Shown here: one piece after another, positions 1 through 11,179 of the stretch | Numbering within the stretch: the first letter of the stretch is position 1 | Layout of the letters: each line of letters begins with the position of its first letter | Source: Bigelowiella natans CCMP2755 | Taxonomy: Eukaryota > Cercozoa > Chlorarachniophyceae | Length of the DNA stretch: 32,602 nt | Assembly: GCA_000320545.1 (NCBI GenBank) | Contig: ADNK01001862.1 | Span: 1-32,602, forward strand | Direction of reading: 5' to 3' | Notes under the pieces: model-generated | The model's database searches: none | What the model was told of the DNA's origin: nothing | What the model saw: the letters and a program-made list of their open reading frames with translations, nothing else | Position numbers and translations under genes: made by a program

Positions 1-699
1 TTTACAGAACCTAAAGAGACGTGTGTATCGTTCGTGGAAGGAGAATAATCGTGCACCCAACAACAACCTCATGTTTTTTTGCCCTGCTGCAAATGGTCGT
101 GTAGCGTGACAAAAGACATCGGTATTTTCCCCTTGAAAAAGTTGCTACACTTCATTAAATGAATCCAACCCCCCCCCCCCCCCCTTTCCCTTACCCACCC
201 CATCTGTTCGGAAGTCGCGATCCCCATCGAAACACTGGTTGGAGTGATCTGTCAGCTTCCACGGAGGCAATTCTAATAATGATAACAATAATAATAATAA
301 TAATAATAATAGTAATAAGTGAGGACAGGATGAGCGCGCTTGCCGTGCATTTGTTGGTATTATTATCAGAGATTAGTTGTTGGCTCTTTAGCTAGATCGA
401 AGATGTGAGTGTCATCATGATCATCATCGTACTTGTCCCGATTAGGTGCCTGGCGTAATCCTCATGGTCCTTGCGGTTCATGAGAGCTAGAGACTGCGAC
501 ACACGCAGTGGTATAGTCCACAGCCTATGCATGCACACCATTATCATCATCATTCTGATCGTCATCATCATCACCATAGCTATATCACCATAGTCCCTTC
601 CACCATTCGATCACATCATCGTACACCCCCCCCCTCGCAACCATCACCACGCAGAAGTATCATCACATGTTCCGGCATCATTTGAAGGAAGAAGGAGAA
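1..699. other. intergenic, no gene seen
   Basis: No reading frame here looks coding. It holds a C homopolymer (169-184), an ATA/TAA tract (about 280-320), CAT/GAT-type repeats around 415-575, and the 3' flank of the gene ending at 700. Confidence 0.5.
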
Positions 700-1529
700 C
701 TACTTTTCATCGGTCGGGTATTCAGGCCTCGGTAGCGGGGTACCCATGAACGAACTTCCACCGGCCACGCCTCCAACTAACCGCAGGGGGGGAGAAGGAA
801 TCGAGGAGAGAGGAAGTGAGAGGACCAAAAAAATACTATTGATATGCGCGCGCGCGCGCGCGTGTATGTGTGTATGTGCCGTAATAAGGAGAGAGAAAGG
901 GAGGGAGAATACCTGATTTCGAGGAAGAAGAAGATGATGATGATGTTCCAGAAGAGCTACTCGTCTTTTTGCTGCTGCTGCTACTGATGGAGGTGGCACC
1001 GCTTTGTTCAAAGTGCGTTACCTCATACACTTTCTCCGTTATCTCCCCTACGAGCTTGCCGAACATCGACGAAATAGGACCGCCGCTATTGCTTGAGGCG
1101 CTACGAGTACTGTCCTTTGAAGGAGATGACGACGACGACGAAGATGATGATAATGATGAGGAACCTTTCCTGCCCCCGCTTCCTTTCTTTTTCTCCTCTT
1201 TTCGGTCAAGGACGAAGAGGCTCACTCCATTTTTTGACACTCGTGTTGAGGCTAATTCAGCCTGTGGAAATGATGAATTAAAGTAAAAGATGTGATTGCG
1301 ACAATGGCCCTCGTACTACCAATCCGAACATCGAAACTATAATTTCACATTAAGCAGCATGCCGTGCTAAAGGTTACCGATGACTTAAGATAACAGGAAC
1401 TTCTCCATAACGCGAAGCCGTGACATTTAGCGTTATTCTCACACGCTGTTTTGCAGTCCGTGGCCTTGTAATGGATGATCATGACGATGACACGATGACA
1501 GCAATATCACTATTAACATTTTCTTTATG

Positions 1530-1572
<43 letters not shown>

Positions 1573-1854
1573 TATTTGTACATATTCTGTAAAACTTACC
1601 ATTGGCCCAGAACGTGACTCGATATACTGTAAATCGTTCCCCGGTGAGCCGTCCGAGTTGTCATATTTCGTCCACTTCTTCTGTGCATTATGCTTTGGTG
1701 TTGGATCGATTTTTGGAATAGAGGACGACGTCTTGCCACCAGACATGGAAGAAGAAGAAGAAGAAGATGATGATGATGATGATGACGAAGAAGCCGTCGC
1801 AAAGTGCACTTCTGCTTCACGCAAGACCTGGTAGACATCCACAAGACATAAAAG
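700..1854 (-). CDS. serine-rich unknown protein, 3' three exons
   Basis: I do not recognise this protein. Three minus-strand exons join in phase: 1854-1600 (85 codons, ends in ATG before a GTAAGT donor), 1261-913 (acceptor TTCCACAG) and 776-700 (stop TAG at 702-700). The first visible exon opens with LLCLVDVYQVLREAEVHF, then a serine run and a basic stretch around PKHNAQKKWTKY. The second has a K/E/G-rich stretch, serine runs, and a less repetitive core (SMFGKLVGEITEKVYEV) that could be helical. The last ends in PLPRPEYPTDEK. The serine runs are in-frame TCA/TCT/TCG triplet repeats, which appear as GAA/GAT microsatellites on the plus strand. The 5' end is unresolved: the exon at 1854 starts in phase 0 after ATAACAG with no in-frame upstream ATG. 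An ATG at 1937 followed by a good donor (GTACGT) joins in the wrong phase. Confidence 0.55.
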
Positions 1855-3572
1855 CTGTTATCGCATCGCACGAAGCGTACGAAGTCCTCTTCTATTTTTA
1901 CGTACCCCGCCCTCTGCTCGGTCATTTCGTCCACCATTTAATGCATCGAGCTTCGAGTGCTCAGAGTACAGGTTGAGAAGGAACAAAACTAGGAACGATC
2001 CCACCACAATCTACGTTACGCACGTGCAGAAACAGAGTATTATTCAAATGGATGATAATGATGAGGAGCTAAGCCTTCTAAAAAGCCCTCCAGAGACACA
2101 AATATCAACTCAAAATGATGCTTTGGACTGGATGTGCCCCGGCGAATGCTAGAAGGAAAGTCGGTGCGATGTGTTAAGAGCTGAGATTTTGCTGAAATCT
2201 ACATACATCGAGGGTGCGCATTGTTGGAACTGCCCCGCGACGAAAGCTCTCGGATGGGAAGAGCCGTAGTTAGCCAGTCCGTTTCAAGAAACTTCTGGAG
2301 GGCGGTGTATGTGTTCTTCCCTCTCTACCGTCCCCTCCGAAACAGTCCGCGTCTCTTCCAGCTCCTGGATCGCGGGTTGTGGGGGCCGATTATCTCAATA
2401 TTATATATTGGGAAATATTACCGACGATGTTGTTGTATATCGATGCGAAGACTGCCAACTTATCGATTACATATTTTGCGGATCCAACAGAATGTTGATG
2501 AATTGGTAAGATATTTCTAGCGTAAATGTTTATCCCTGTAAAGATATCAATTCTGAAACACTTTCCCTGTATGACGTAGTTTTTTCTTCCTAATTTCTAT
2601 TTGAGATTCAATTCTATTTGTCGTTTATCAAGAATAACCTTTAATTGGATGTATGTACATGAGGCCTAATAATACAAATAGCCATATTGAAATCCATGCT
2701 GAAATCATAGTACGACGTGGATTTCTGAAGGAAAATGCGCTGGGTAAAAAAATTCCGCACGTGACGAAATTCTCGAAACTTGGGTAAAATAAGTTGTTGA
2801 AATATACATAAATATACAATATTTTCACAAACATAATTTATTTTATACATTATGCCTCAAATGATTTGAAAATAATATAATATATGGGTGCAGAAGAAAT
2901 TTCGATAAGAAACTTTATGCTGAAGGAATTATTTCAGAACTTTATAATGCATCATCGTTAAGTAATATGTTTAATTATACTTTATAAAATTATATCCGAC
3001 AAGAGATAAATTTTTAAAAAGTTGTAAATTTAATTTGTTGGCGAGATTTAAGGTTAAATTTTATTGCTGGAAATCTTCAGCCTTCTGAATGACACATACC
3101 AGTATATCCTCTTTTATTATAGTTGATCTATAAAGGGTCTAATTCAAATACGACATCAGAAATATTTAGACGTTAAAAAAATAAGAAGGAGATTTAACCT
3201 TTCTTTGACGTATGGCAAGCTTCCTCGCGTCTCTTAATGTGTTCAGAGTTAGAACTGCGGCTTTGTTTGCATCCTCCCTCTCCTTCCCTCTCAGACTTTC
3301 CTCGTTCAAGGTGGGCGAATACCTTGGGGCTAGGGATTGGGAGGCTAGGATATTCAATATTTATTAGATTTTCATTTTTTTGGAAAACTACTGGCGAGAT
3401 TTCTTTTTCTATTTTTCCGTCCCGTATCATTCACTGGTCAATTCGTAGTCCTGAGACCACCTCGGACCCGCCGGCTCAAATGGGTTAGAATAAGATGGGC
3501 GCGATAACATAGTAGCTCAAAAAATGCTAAATCCATTGTTTTTTTATTAGGTATCTCCTGGCCTCGAAAAAG
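1855..3572. other. AT-rich stretch, no confident gene
   Basis: From about 2500 the sequence becomes AT-rich and lacks the microsatellites that fill the rest of the window. Short plus-strand frames near 2221-2520 have no start, splice or family support. One of them (about 2400-2509) contains a C-x2-C pair in a run ending CGSNRMLMNW and could be a relic. TTTTTTATTAG just before 3551 could be a splice acceptor for the next gene. Confidence 0.4.
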
Positions 3573-4256
3573 ATGTCTTACTGCGGAAGCAAACACAAGT
3601 GTACTGCATCCACCAAACGCAGATCGCCTTCTAACCATAATTGCAGCAATGGAAATAAGAGGCAAAAGAAAAGGAAAAGTTCACGTTTGAGGAAAGAAAT
3701 TGCTCAATGCCCACATTGTAGTGCCTTACACAGGGAAATAAACCTGGATTCTAAGGAGCTTTTGAGGACCTTAGAGATCGGTTACTGGAAACGATCTGAA
3801 GAATGTTCTCGAAGAAAGAAAGAGCACATGGAGCGAATTGAGGGTAACGGGACTGTATCTATGGAAGATTGGGTTTTGCAAACTACTTTGAAAGGCACAG
3901 ATCATGCCATGGAGAAGAACCAATTTCCGTACCAAACGCCGAGGAACATTGAACACTGGACGCTGTGGGCCTTGCATGAAATGGATCGCCGTGAGATCGA
4001 ACGTTTTGTCTATGACTACATTCGAAAAAATATGCCTGATGTCGTGGCATGGGAGTACGATGAAAATAGTCATCGCTCAATACACATTTTTCATGTTCAT
4101 GTGTACCTCAAGTTTAAGGATCGATCCCGACATAACGCCGAATTTGAGACTCCTCCGAGGGACGAACCCAATTCACGCTCGCACTCTGAAGAGAAAGACA
4201 GCCGTCGATCACGGTCTAGGTCATCCTCTTGTCAGCGAGAGTCTTCTTTACGTTAA
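3573..4256 (+). CDS. DUF3605-like protein, single exon
   Basis: A 227-residue intact frame, ATG at 3573 and TAA at 4254-4256. Residues 1-42 are very basic. A CPHC pair follows near 47-50, then a charged helical part. The recognisable core is about residues 116-182: NQFPYQTPRNIEHWTLW, an acidic/basic helix (REIERFVYDYIRK), then VAWEYDEN and HIFHVHVYLK. FPY-x-TP, IxHWxLW and a closing HxHV are what I recall of DUF3605-type proteins, found in fungi, protists and large DNA viruses; no molecular function is established. The tail is an RS-rich low-complexity stretch. Lack of introns, the AT-rich flanks and the absence of microsatellites set it apart from every neighbour and suggest transfer or a retrocopy. 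A possible acceptor at 3549-3550 would add a short in-frame leader, so the start is not certain. AATAAA-like signals lie near 4720-4735. Confidence 0.6.
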   Translation: MSYCGSKHKCTASTKRRSPSNHNCSNGNKRQKKRKSSRLRKEIAQCPHCSALHREINLDSKELLRTLEIGYWKRSEECSRRKKEHMERIEGNGTVSMEDWVLQTTLKGTDHAMEKNQFPYQTPRNIEHWTLWALHEMDRREIERFVYDYIRKNMPDVVAWEYDENSHRSIHIFHVHVYLKFKDRSRHNAEFETPPRDEPNSRSHSEEKDSRRSRSRSSSCQRESSLR

Positions 4257-4799
4257 ATTACAAGTGGATACTGCTCCGCGCAACACATATTAATCCTAGA
4301 AGGACGGAATGTTGGTCTTGGAACCAAGACGACAAACCGGAGTGGGATTGTAAGGAATTGTGTCTCTGTCATGTCGTTTCAAAGATGTGATTTTATTTAA
4401 AGGAAGAAGAGTTGAGCTTGAAGACTTTCTAAGACTTTCTAAGACTTCTCGACGGCCAGCAGATAGTACACGATCACCACTACACTTTCTGAGTTTTTGG
4501 GTCTTCGTGATCTGTTCTGTCGTATTGTGTCACACAGGGTCTTTAATATTTTGGCCAAAAAGTTAGAAGTACATGTTGTATTGATGTAGGTAGATCACTC
4601 AAAATATCTGTGAGCACAAAGAAGGAACTGGTATCATCTAGACATCTTCATAAAATAAAAAACTTAAAAACTTAAAACACTGAAATTTCGATGTATGTAA
4701 ACAAACAATGTACGCATTTTGAATAAAAATGAAATAAATAGAACTTTTGGGACATCATTGTCCCTTGGAATGAACTACATTTTCTTTGTGCTGAATTCT
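4257..4799. other. 3' flank of the DUF3605-like gene
   Basis: AT-rich, no gene seen. It includes a short direct repeat of AAGACTTTCT (about 4420-4450), AAACTTAAAAAC repeats near 4660, and AATAAA/AAATAAATA at about 4720-4740 that could serve polyadenylation of the upstream gene. Confidence 0.4.
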
Positions 4800-6640
4800 A
4801 GTGTTACGCACCTTTACCGTTAGCGTAGTGATTGCCCTCGCGTTATTTGTCGCATGTCATGTATCACGTGCGTCTTGACATGACGTATCGATATCATGCA
4901 TGGGCCTATGCTACATCCAGCTAGCCAGCTGCGTACATCGCATCGTGACAGCTCATAGCAAAAGGCAGCGAAATTTCTATCTGGGCAGATAGGGACTTTA
5001 ATGTCTATTGCATGTGGCATTAGCTCTAGACTAGTCTATAGTAGTAGAGCTGGTCTCACTCTCATGCAGCACTTAGCTACTAGAGCTACAGCGCTACGTA
5101 CATCTAGGTATTGTGTACGTGTCTATGCATGACTGCGAGCGCTGACATACTAGCATAGCGAGTGCACAGCTTAATATGTCTAAATAAGCAGGCACACTTA
5201 GTAAGTGTTGTAATTCGATTTGTCCAGGCGCTGCCACTAGATAAATACATTGCATCCGTCTTATTGTGGCATAGCATCCTGTCTAGCAGGTACAGAGTGA
5301 TCTAGCTAGCTAGCCAGCTAGCTCGTCTAATGCTAGCAATGTGGAGTCACATGTAGTGCACTAGCCTTCCCCGCAAAATCGGTGTGCAAGCAAAATCGGT
5401 TTTTTGACATTGCAAAATCAATTTTGCACCGTGCAAAATCGGTTTTGCGTGCAAGTTGGTCACAGTGCTGATTGGCACCCCCCCCAATCCCAACCCACAC
5501 GCGCAGGAACGTGCCTGTGTTCCAGTGTTTGCTCTTGTCCACCACGCTAGCACGATGAGCTTCCATAATTTCCGCTTCTTTCCACACCTTGTTTTTTGGC
5601 GTGGAGAGCAGACGTGGTGGACGTGGTCAGTTTGTGTGTTGTTTGCTTGTGAGGACACGCAACCCCACTTGTGCAGGTTTGATGACTCTGTCAGAGTCGC
5701 CCCTTTCAGACCCGGCTTGTGCAGGGCATTTTCACGCACACGTGTCGGTCAAAAACTTCATTTTTGCACGAAAAATCGGTGATTCACCGATTCTGGTCAA
5801 AACATCGATTTTGGACATGCAAAATCCGTTTTTGCAATGTCAAAAAACCGATTTTGCTTGCACACCGATTTTGCTGGAAAGCTAGCTAGTAGCTAGCTAG
5901 CGCACGCTGTGCATGGAGCATGCTAGCATGGCATGTGGTGTAGTCAGATCGATCTAGCGATATGTATGGCTACGCACGATGCGCATCTCTAGTGCGGCGC
6001 TCATGCAGCCCTACAGGTACGTGGGCACATACATGCACCACAGTGTAGGCCACCCTCATATAGCGTTACGATACACACACACACAGCACACACACTATCA
6101 CAGTGACGACTAAATACAAGTCTACGTCAATAAATTGTAGTGCATTTTGCGCAGTATAGCAGCGCTAGAGCGTAGGTAGACTCGCTAGCATTTCATTTGT
6201 ATGTTGCGTATGCTCGTACAATTGCAATGTGCAAATGCATGCGCACGCACGTAGCAGTTCTAGAGTTCAAACGATTTTCAAACATCAACTCATTACATCC
6301 GTCTTATAGTCTCACACATGAACGTAGCGTAGCTCTAGAGCTGTGTGCACATCTAGACATGCCACATGCGCATGCATGCTAGCTATAGCAAGCTAGTTAA
6401 CTCTAAATCTATAACAGATTTCTAGGATAGAAGGAATAAAGCCACGCAAGACAGTTTTCGAGTGCCGTGCATATTCGTATCATAGCAAGTCATACTAGCA
6501 TAGCGTAGCTTAGACCGATTATGTGTAGCTGGTGGCGACACAGGCATGTGTACATACACGCGCATACTACTGCTATGCTATGTGTATGCAGTCTATCTGC
6601 CTAGCTACGGCATGAATAAGTAAACATGTGCGCTATGTTA
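4800..6640. repeat. palindrome-rich (CTAG/GCATGC) island
   Basis: About 1.8 kb made largely of short self-complementary words: CTAG, GCTAGC, GCATGC, TGCATGCA, GTAC. CTAGCTAGCTAG-like runs occur at about 5300-5330 and 5880-5900. CATACTAGCATAGCG occurs twice (about 5146 and 6491), and the 12-bp palindrome CATGCTAGCATG lies at 5919-5930, with two more copies at 30151 and 30242. There is no convincing coding frame and no ordinary microsatellite except a short CA run near 6075. It surrounds the foldback element at 5373-5874. Confidence 0.5.
5373..5874. mobile_element. foldback/MITE-like element, 45-bp inverted repeats
   Basis: Bases 5373-5417 and 5830-5874 are exact reverse complements over 45 bp. 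Both arms are built from a repeated core, GCAAAATCGGT, seen twice per arm. Imperfect inner copies continue the symmetry (about 5420-5450 and 5760-5825), giving long stem potential around a non-repetitive middle of roughly 300 bp. The outer flanks also resemble each other in inverted sense (CTAGCCTTCC before the left arm; GGAAAGCTAG after the right), so the true terminus may be slightly further out. CTAG/GCTAG is so common around it that no target-site duplication can be assigned. The middle has open frames on both strands but no recognisable transposase, so this looks non-autonomous. Confidence 0.65.
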
Positions 6641-6658
6641 ATAGCTGCTATAAATAGC

Positions 6659-6662
<4 letters not shown>

Positions 6663-6694
<32 letters not shown>
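6663..6694. repeat. (TA)n microsatellite
   Basis: Uninterrupted TA dinucleotide run about 80 bp downstream of the stop codon of the DoxX-like gene. Confidence 0.9.
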
Positions 6695-6696
<2 letters not shown>

Positions 6697-6771
6697 GTGT
6701 ACAGATATACGATGTTTAAAAAAAATTGTATATAATAAACCTGGATAATTAATCTGTAACATCGAGAGGCA

Positions 6772-8266
6772 CTAATGAAACGTGAGTTTCCAGAAGAGTG
6801 CCGCAAGGATACACTGCAAGGCAGCACGAGTGGCATGGCCCTCTGGATAAGGAATCGGTGGGACCTTATCACCCATTCGAGCGTCGTGTGTGAACATGTA
6901 GATGTTTGCGGGGGTGACTGCTGCTAGTAGTGCGAGCAACATGAAAGCGGGGAATTGGACTGGCAATGGAACAGCCCCGACTCCCGCCCCTGCTAACGCC
7001 AAACCTCCAGCAATCTCCGCAACACCGCTCCAGTAGGAGTGATACTGATCATAGGAAAGTTTGAGTGTCTTGGATCCTGGGGCTGGTACCTGCCAAAGTC
7101 CCCCCCATGTTCCTGGAGGCGGCACAATGGCTGTGAAGGCGTCCGGAAGCAAGAAATGGGCGGTGCCAGCGCTGGCAAAGATCAATCCGAGTGGAACTGG
7201 CCATGTCACGTCGCGGAAAAAAGCAAACCACCCATCTGGGAGCGTGTTCTCAAGCCCTGACAACAGAGCAACGCATGCGTACGAACCGAACAGTAGACCT
7301 CCAACAATGGCACCGAAGACGAGCTTCTGCTGATCTGCTGGCATCGCTGATACAAGGATGGAAGGGTCGGGCCGGGGAACATTGAATGGATCTGCTGCAT
7401 TTCCTTGTTGCGCCACCGCCTTCACAGCCTCCTCCTCCTCCTGCTGGGATTGCGTCACAAGCTGTTTCTGATGTGGTTCTTTAGGGATGGTTGCAGCTGG
7501 AGTCGGGGATTTCTTTCCTTCATTATCAAGCTTTGAAGAGGACTCTCGAACACCGAGAGGAGGGATATCTAGCGATGGTGGACTCGGTACATCGATGGAT
7601 GGCATCTGGAGAGATGGAGGTCCGCCGCGGAGCGCAACTGCCCCTGCAACTCCCACCGCAGCAAGGCCACCAAGCGGTGCAAGTGGTATCTCACCATCGT
7701 CGCTTCCTGACGATGAGGAGGAAGCTTTCTTCTTTTTCGGCTCGGGTGGTTTGGTGCTAGAAAGGCCGGCTGCGTAGTCGTACGCCGCCAGGGCGGAGCT
7801 ACCAATGGGGATGGGCGAGTGGGTGAGAGCACGGACAACTAGTACATACTATGAAAATGAAACATCTACTAAAAATCATTGTCGTCGTAGGTAAGAGTAA
7901 GTTGGCACGGCGGTCCACAACTCGGCGAGTATCAATATCGTGAACGGGATATTTAATGAGTAGAGAAAGAGAGGGGAGAGAGATTGAGGAGTACCCAGTG
8001 TCAAGATCAAGGTCATTCTCATCAATTTCGGCTGAAGCTCGACGGTTGAGGGTTCCAGCGGTGATGGCACCACCCAAGCCAATCAGAGCGTGCCTCCTGC
8101 TCCCCGAGTCGGTGGAGGAGAAAGAAGGACGAGCGCCAACATTCACGCTACGGGCTATTGCACGACGAACTGTATTTGCACCGCTATGAGAACGCAAGCG
8201 AGGCGTTGATTGCGGTGATGCAAGAGTCTTGCATGCCCCCATAACAATCAGCAATTGAGCAAGCAT
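6772..8266 (-). CDS. plastid DoxX-like multi-pass membrane protein
   Basis: Two exons: 8266-7995 and 7798-6772 (stop TAG at 6774-6772), joined in phase across GT-AG; about 432 residues. An upstream in-frame ATG exists at 8305, but the one at 8266 starts directly into a signal peptide ([16 protein letters not shown]). A basic, serine-rich transit-like region follows, then [16 protein letters not shown]...ASA, which resembles a twin-arginine thylakoid signal. Next come a proline/serine/lysine-rich linker and four hydrophobic segments in the last 160 residues. Family landmarks are [49 protein letters not shown] and [13 protein letters not shown], matching DoxX-type proteins known from algae and cyanobacteria. 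The biochemical role of these plastid forms is not known. Expected location is a plastid membrane, probably thylakoid; that is inference from the leader. Confidence 0.8.
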
Positions 8267-8305
8267 ACGAGTAGCTCGTAACGGCGGAAAGGGGCCGGCA
8301 ACCAA

Positions 8306-9353
8306 AAGAAAAAGAGTTGTGAAAATATTTACATTTGTACCAGAATTTTCGTCGGAAATTCCACCCTATTTGGATGACGTAGGAGGCAAATTCCCTCCTT
8401 TGAAAAAACTAGTGAGCGCTCAACTCGTGGATTGATATAGGCAATTTTTAGCTGGGGAACTACTGCTACGTCACCAGTACCGGACAACAACAACAACAAC
8501 AACAACAAGTGCATCCGAACCCCGGTCTCGCGAAGCGAAAAGGGGGAGGGGGGAGGGAACCGAAACGGCGACACACTTGCAGAATAACCGCTAGCTAGCG
8601 GGAAAAGTAAGGGGAAACCAGGGAAGAAGGAGGAGGTTGACCTCGATCCCTTTATCTTGGCCTATACGTGAGGCTGTTAGGAAGTGATTCTGACCCCTCT
8701 CCTGCGCCCCCCCCTTCGCCATCATCGCGCAATGCCCACGTTTCTCGACAGGTGAGGAGAGGAAGCATTTAACGAGAGGGGTCAGATATTTTGGGGAAGG
8801 GAATACTTGCATTTTTGTTCTCTTTGGGGATCGGGAGGTTGTAGAAGAAGACAGGACTATCTGCTTTGTTCATTATCCTACTCACTTACACATCTATTTT
8901 CTTTCTGTCCTGCGGAAGGTTGCTGAAGTTTCTGTCCACAGTTGATGGTCATGATAAGACTCTTAAGGTACGCAGTCGTCTACTCTTCTGAAAACATGAA
9001 GAACAGCGAAGAAGAAGAAGAAGAAGTAGACGAAGTAGAAGGAGGAGGAGGAGGAGGAGGAGGAGGAGGAGAGACGCCACAAGCCGATTCCCATCCCTGA
9101 TATCTTGAGTTTTCTGTGTGACTGCCACCACACGAAGATTGAATGTGAATGACACCGTGTGTGGTGCGTCCAATTGGGCTCGATTTGCAATGGATGAATG
9201 TTTATATTGTGCCACAGGCGATCCAGTACGGCGCAAAGCTGTGCATTCTGAGCGGTAGCTGTTAGGAGAGAATTGCCCCACATATAATCTGCTATCAGAC
9301 AGAGCTGCTCAATATGTCTCACAAATATTAAAGCATGCGACCGCCACTATTGT
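8306..9353. other. intergenic, no confident gene
   Basis: Upstream region of the DoxX-like gene and downstream region of the next minus-strand gene. It contains a CAA run near 8490 and GAA/GGA runs at about 9010-9070. Minus-strand open frames at 8591-8812 and 8949-9322 are mostly leucine or phenylalanine runs from these repeats and have no family features. Confidence 0.4.
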
Positions 9354-9861
9354 TCAGGGAAGCTGACGTTCAAGCCAACAGCGATGCCGATATTGTTCAT
9401 CAGGCTGCAGCACCTCTATAGAATCCTGCAGAGGTTGCTCAACACCAAAGAATGAATAATCCAACAGGGTCACAGTGTACGAAAACCCACCCATATTTTT
9501 GATACACGACACGTCGAATTCACAGGCTATGTCCCAGTCTGTATATAAACTATTTGATGTGCTTTGTTTTTGCAATCGATCCGTGGACGTTGTTGCCAAC
9601 GTTAAGGCAGGGTGGTCATCACATGATCCACCACTGCGCCTGTCGTGTCCTAGCGCTCGCTTGAGAGCTGAGCGACGCTTTTTCTGCGTTCATACTACTA
9701 ATCCACAAATCATGATAACAGCTCTCGATTCGTTACGCGACTGGGATATTGGCTGAATTCATACTCACGCCTCTTATGGCATATACGATCAGGTAGTAGA
9801 GTCGCTGGTGGTGGTGGGTGGTGGTGGTAATGTGTAATAGCACAGCAGTAGCAGCAGTCAT
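9354..9861 (-). CDS. unknown small protein, two exons
   Basis: Not recognised. A minus-strand ATG at 9861 opens exon 1 (9861-9769, 31 codons), which ends at a consensus donor GTGAGT. An acceptor (GAACGCAG) leads to exon 2 (9683-9354, 110 codons with stop TGA). Phase is 0 on both sides, giving 140 residues. The first part has a short hydrophobic start, a TTTTHHH stretch and RLYYLIVYAIRG. A basic segment (KKRRSALKRALGHDRR) follows, then a well-mixed region that does not look like repeat translation: DWDIACEFDVSCIKNMGG, FSYTVTLLDYSFFGVEQPL, DSIEVLQPDEQYRHRCWLE. The alternation in the last part suggests a beta-rich fold. The evidence is the spliced reading frame and composition only; it could also be the 3' end of a longer gene. 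Confidence 0.45.
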
Positions 9862-10257
9862 TTATTCACATCGGACTATGTGTTTTCTACTCTCGTTTTC
9901 CTTCTTATTCGGAACCCTTAAAAACAACAACAACAACAAAACAAGGGGCGATTTTCAAGCTGTCTGCTGACCCGCGGGAAAGGCTATTCGAGGTTGATCG
10001 TTGCATGTTAAGTAGGAGGAGTAGCGCTCATTCACCGCCTCTTAATGCAATCGCTGCTCAGTGTAGTTTCTCACATCGTACTGCTGCTGTGATAATGTTA
10101 GATTCTTGACATGCTCGAGACTGTTATCCAGCTGCTAGAGGGTGGGTAGGAGGAGTCATCATCGTCACTGTAGAAGATATAAGCATAGCATGAATGAATA
10201 CGGCCGGTAGCGATGGAGATTCGTAGAATTACCATGCACTCATTGCTTATAGATCGA

Positions 10258-10259
<2 letters not shown>

Positions 10260-10330
<71 letters not shown>
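10260..10330. repeat. (CA)n followed by (AT)n
   Basis: Compound microsatellite: CA to about 10292, then AT from about 10300 to 10330. Confidence 0.9.
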
Positions 10331-10333
<3 letters not shown>

Positions 10334-11140
10334 GATTCTAGTGCTATTATCCCACAAGTCCCTCTCTGTCCTCTCTTTCCACTCATTTCTGCGTGTGAAG
10401 GCTGGCTACAAGATCTGGTGATATTGTCGATGTACCATGCGTTGGATCCCGAGATCAATAGGAGGTACGCTGCTGCTGCTGCTGCTGCTGATGTGTTATG
10501 ATGGTGATGATGATAATAATAATAATAGTGATGGTGGTAATGATGCAAAGTTGCTGTCGATGACCTGCTAGCTGTAGAGCTTGCGCAATATTTAAGACGA
10601 CACGTAGGAACGAGATCAAGTACAACAAACGAATACAGAAGAAGAAGAAGAAGAAGAAGAAGAAGAAGAAGAAGAGAGGCACAAGAGGGGGGGGGGGAGG
10701 ATTGAGTCAGATGAGGGCGTTCGTTTATTCCTTAGAGGACCACAATAAATGACCTGCCTCTCCCCTCCCCTCCTCCTCCTTCGTCTTCTTCTTCTTCATC
10801 TCTTCACGATGTGATTTTCTTCTCTTATGATTAGATGGCGTGGGACGATGAACATCCTCTGGCTCACATGCGTACGACTTATGCTGTTTGCGTGGTGTCT
10901 ATCCGTGTTGTCTTCTTTCCTCTGCTGCTGCTGCTTGCTGCTGCTGCTAATGCCCCCTTTCGCTACCAATCCAAGCGGTTATCGATTCAAATGCATCGCT
11001 AATGACCATCATCATCATCATCATTATTGATCATGGTCGTTGTAATGTTGTTCTCGGTGATGAAAATACGATGAAATCCAAGTTGCTCATAAGCGGTGTG
11101 CTCATGCTAAGAAATTACCTCAACGCTCTTGGGTATAAAT

Positions 11141-11179
<39 letters not shown>

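Noticed and set aside
1859-1937. ATG at 1937 with GTACGT donor as first exon of the serine-rich gene
   Set aside because: Joining it to the acceptor at 1855 gives the wrong frame for the serine-rich exon, which splices correctly downstream.
2221-2520. Plus-strand frames with a C-x2-C pair (YRCEDCQLIDYIFCG)
   Set aside because: Too short, with no splice or start support and no recognisable domain.
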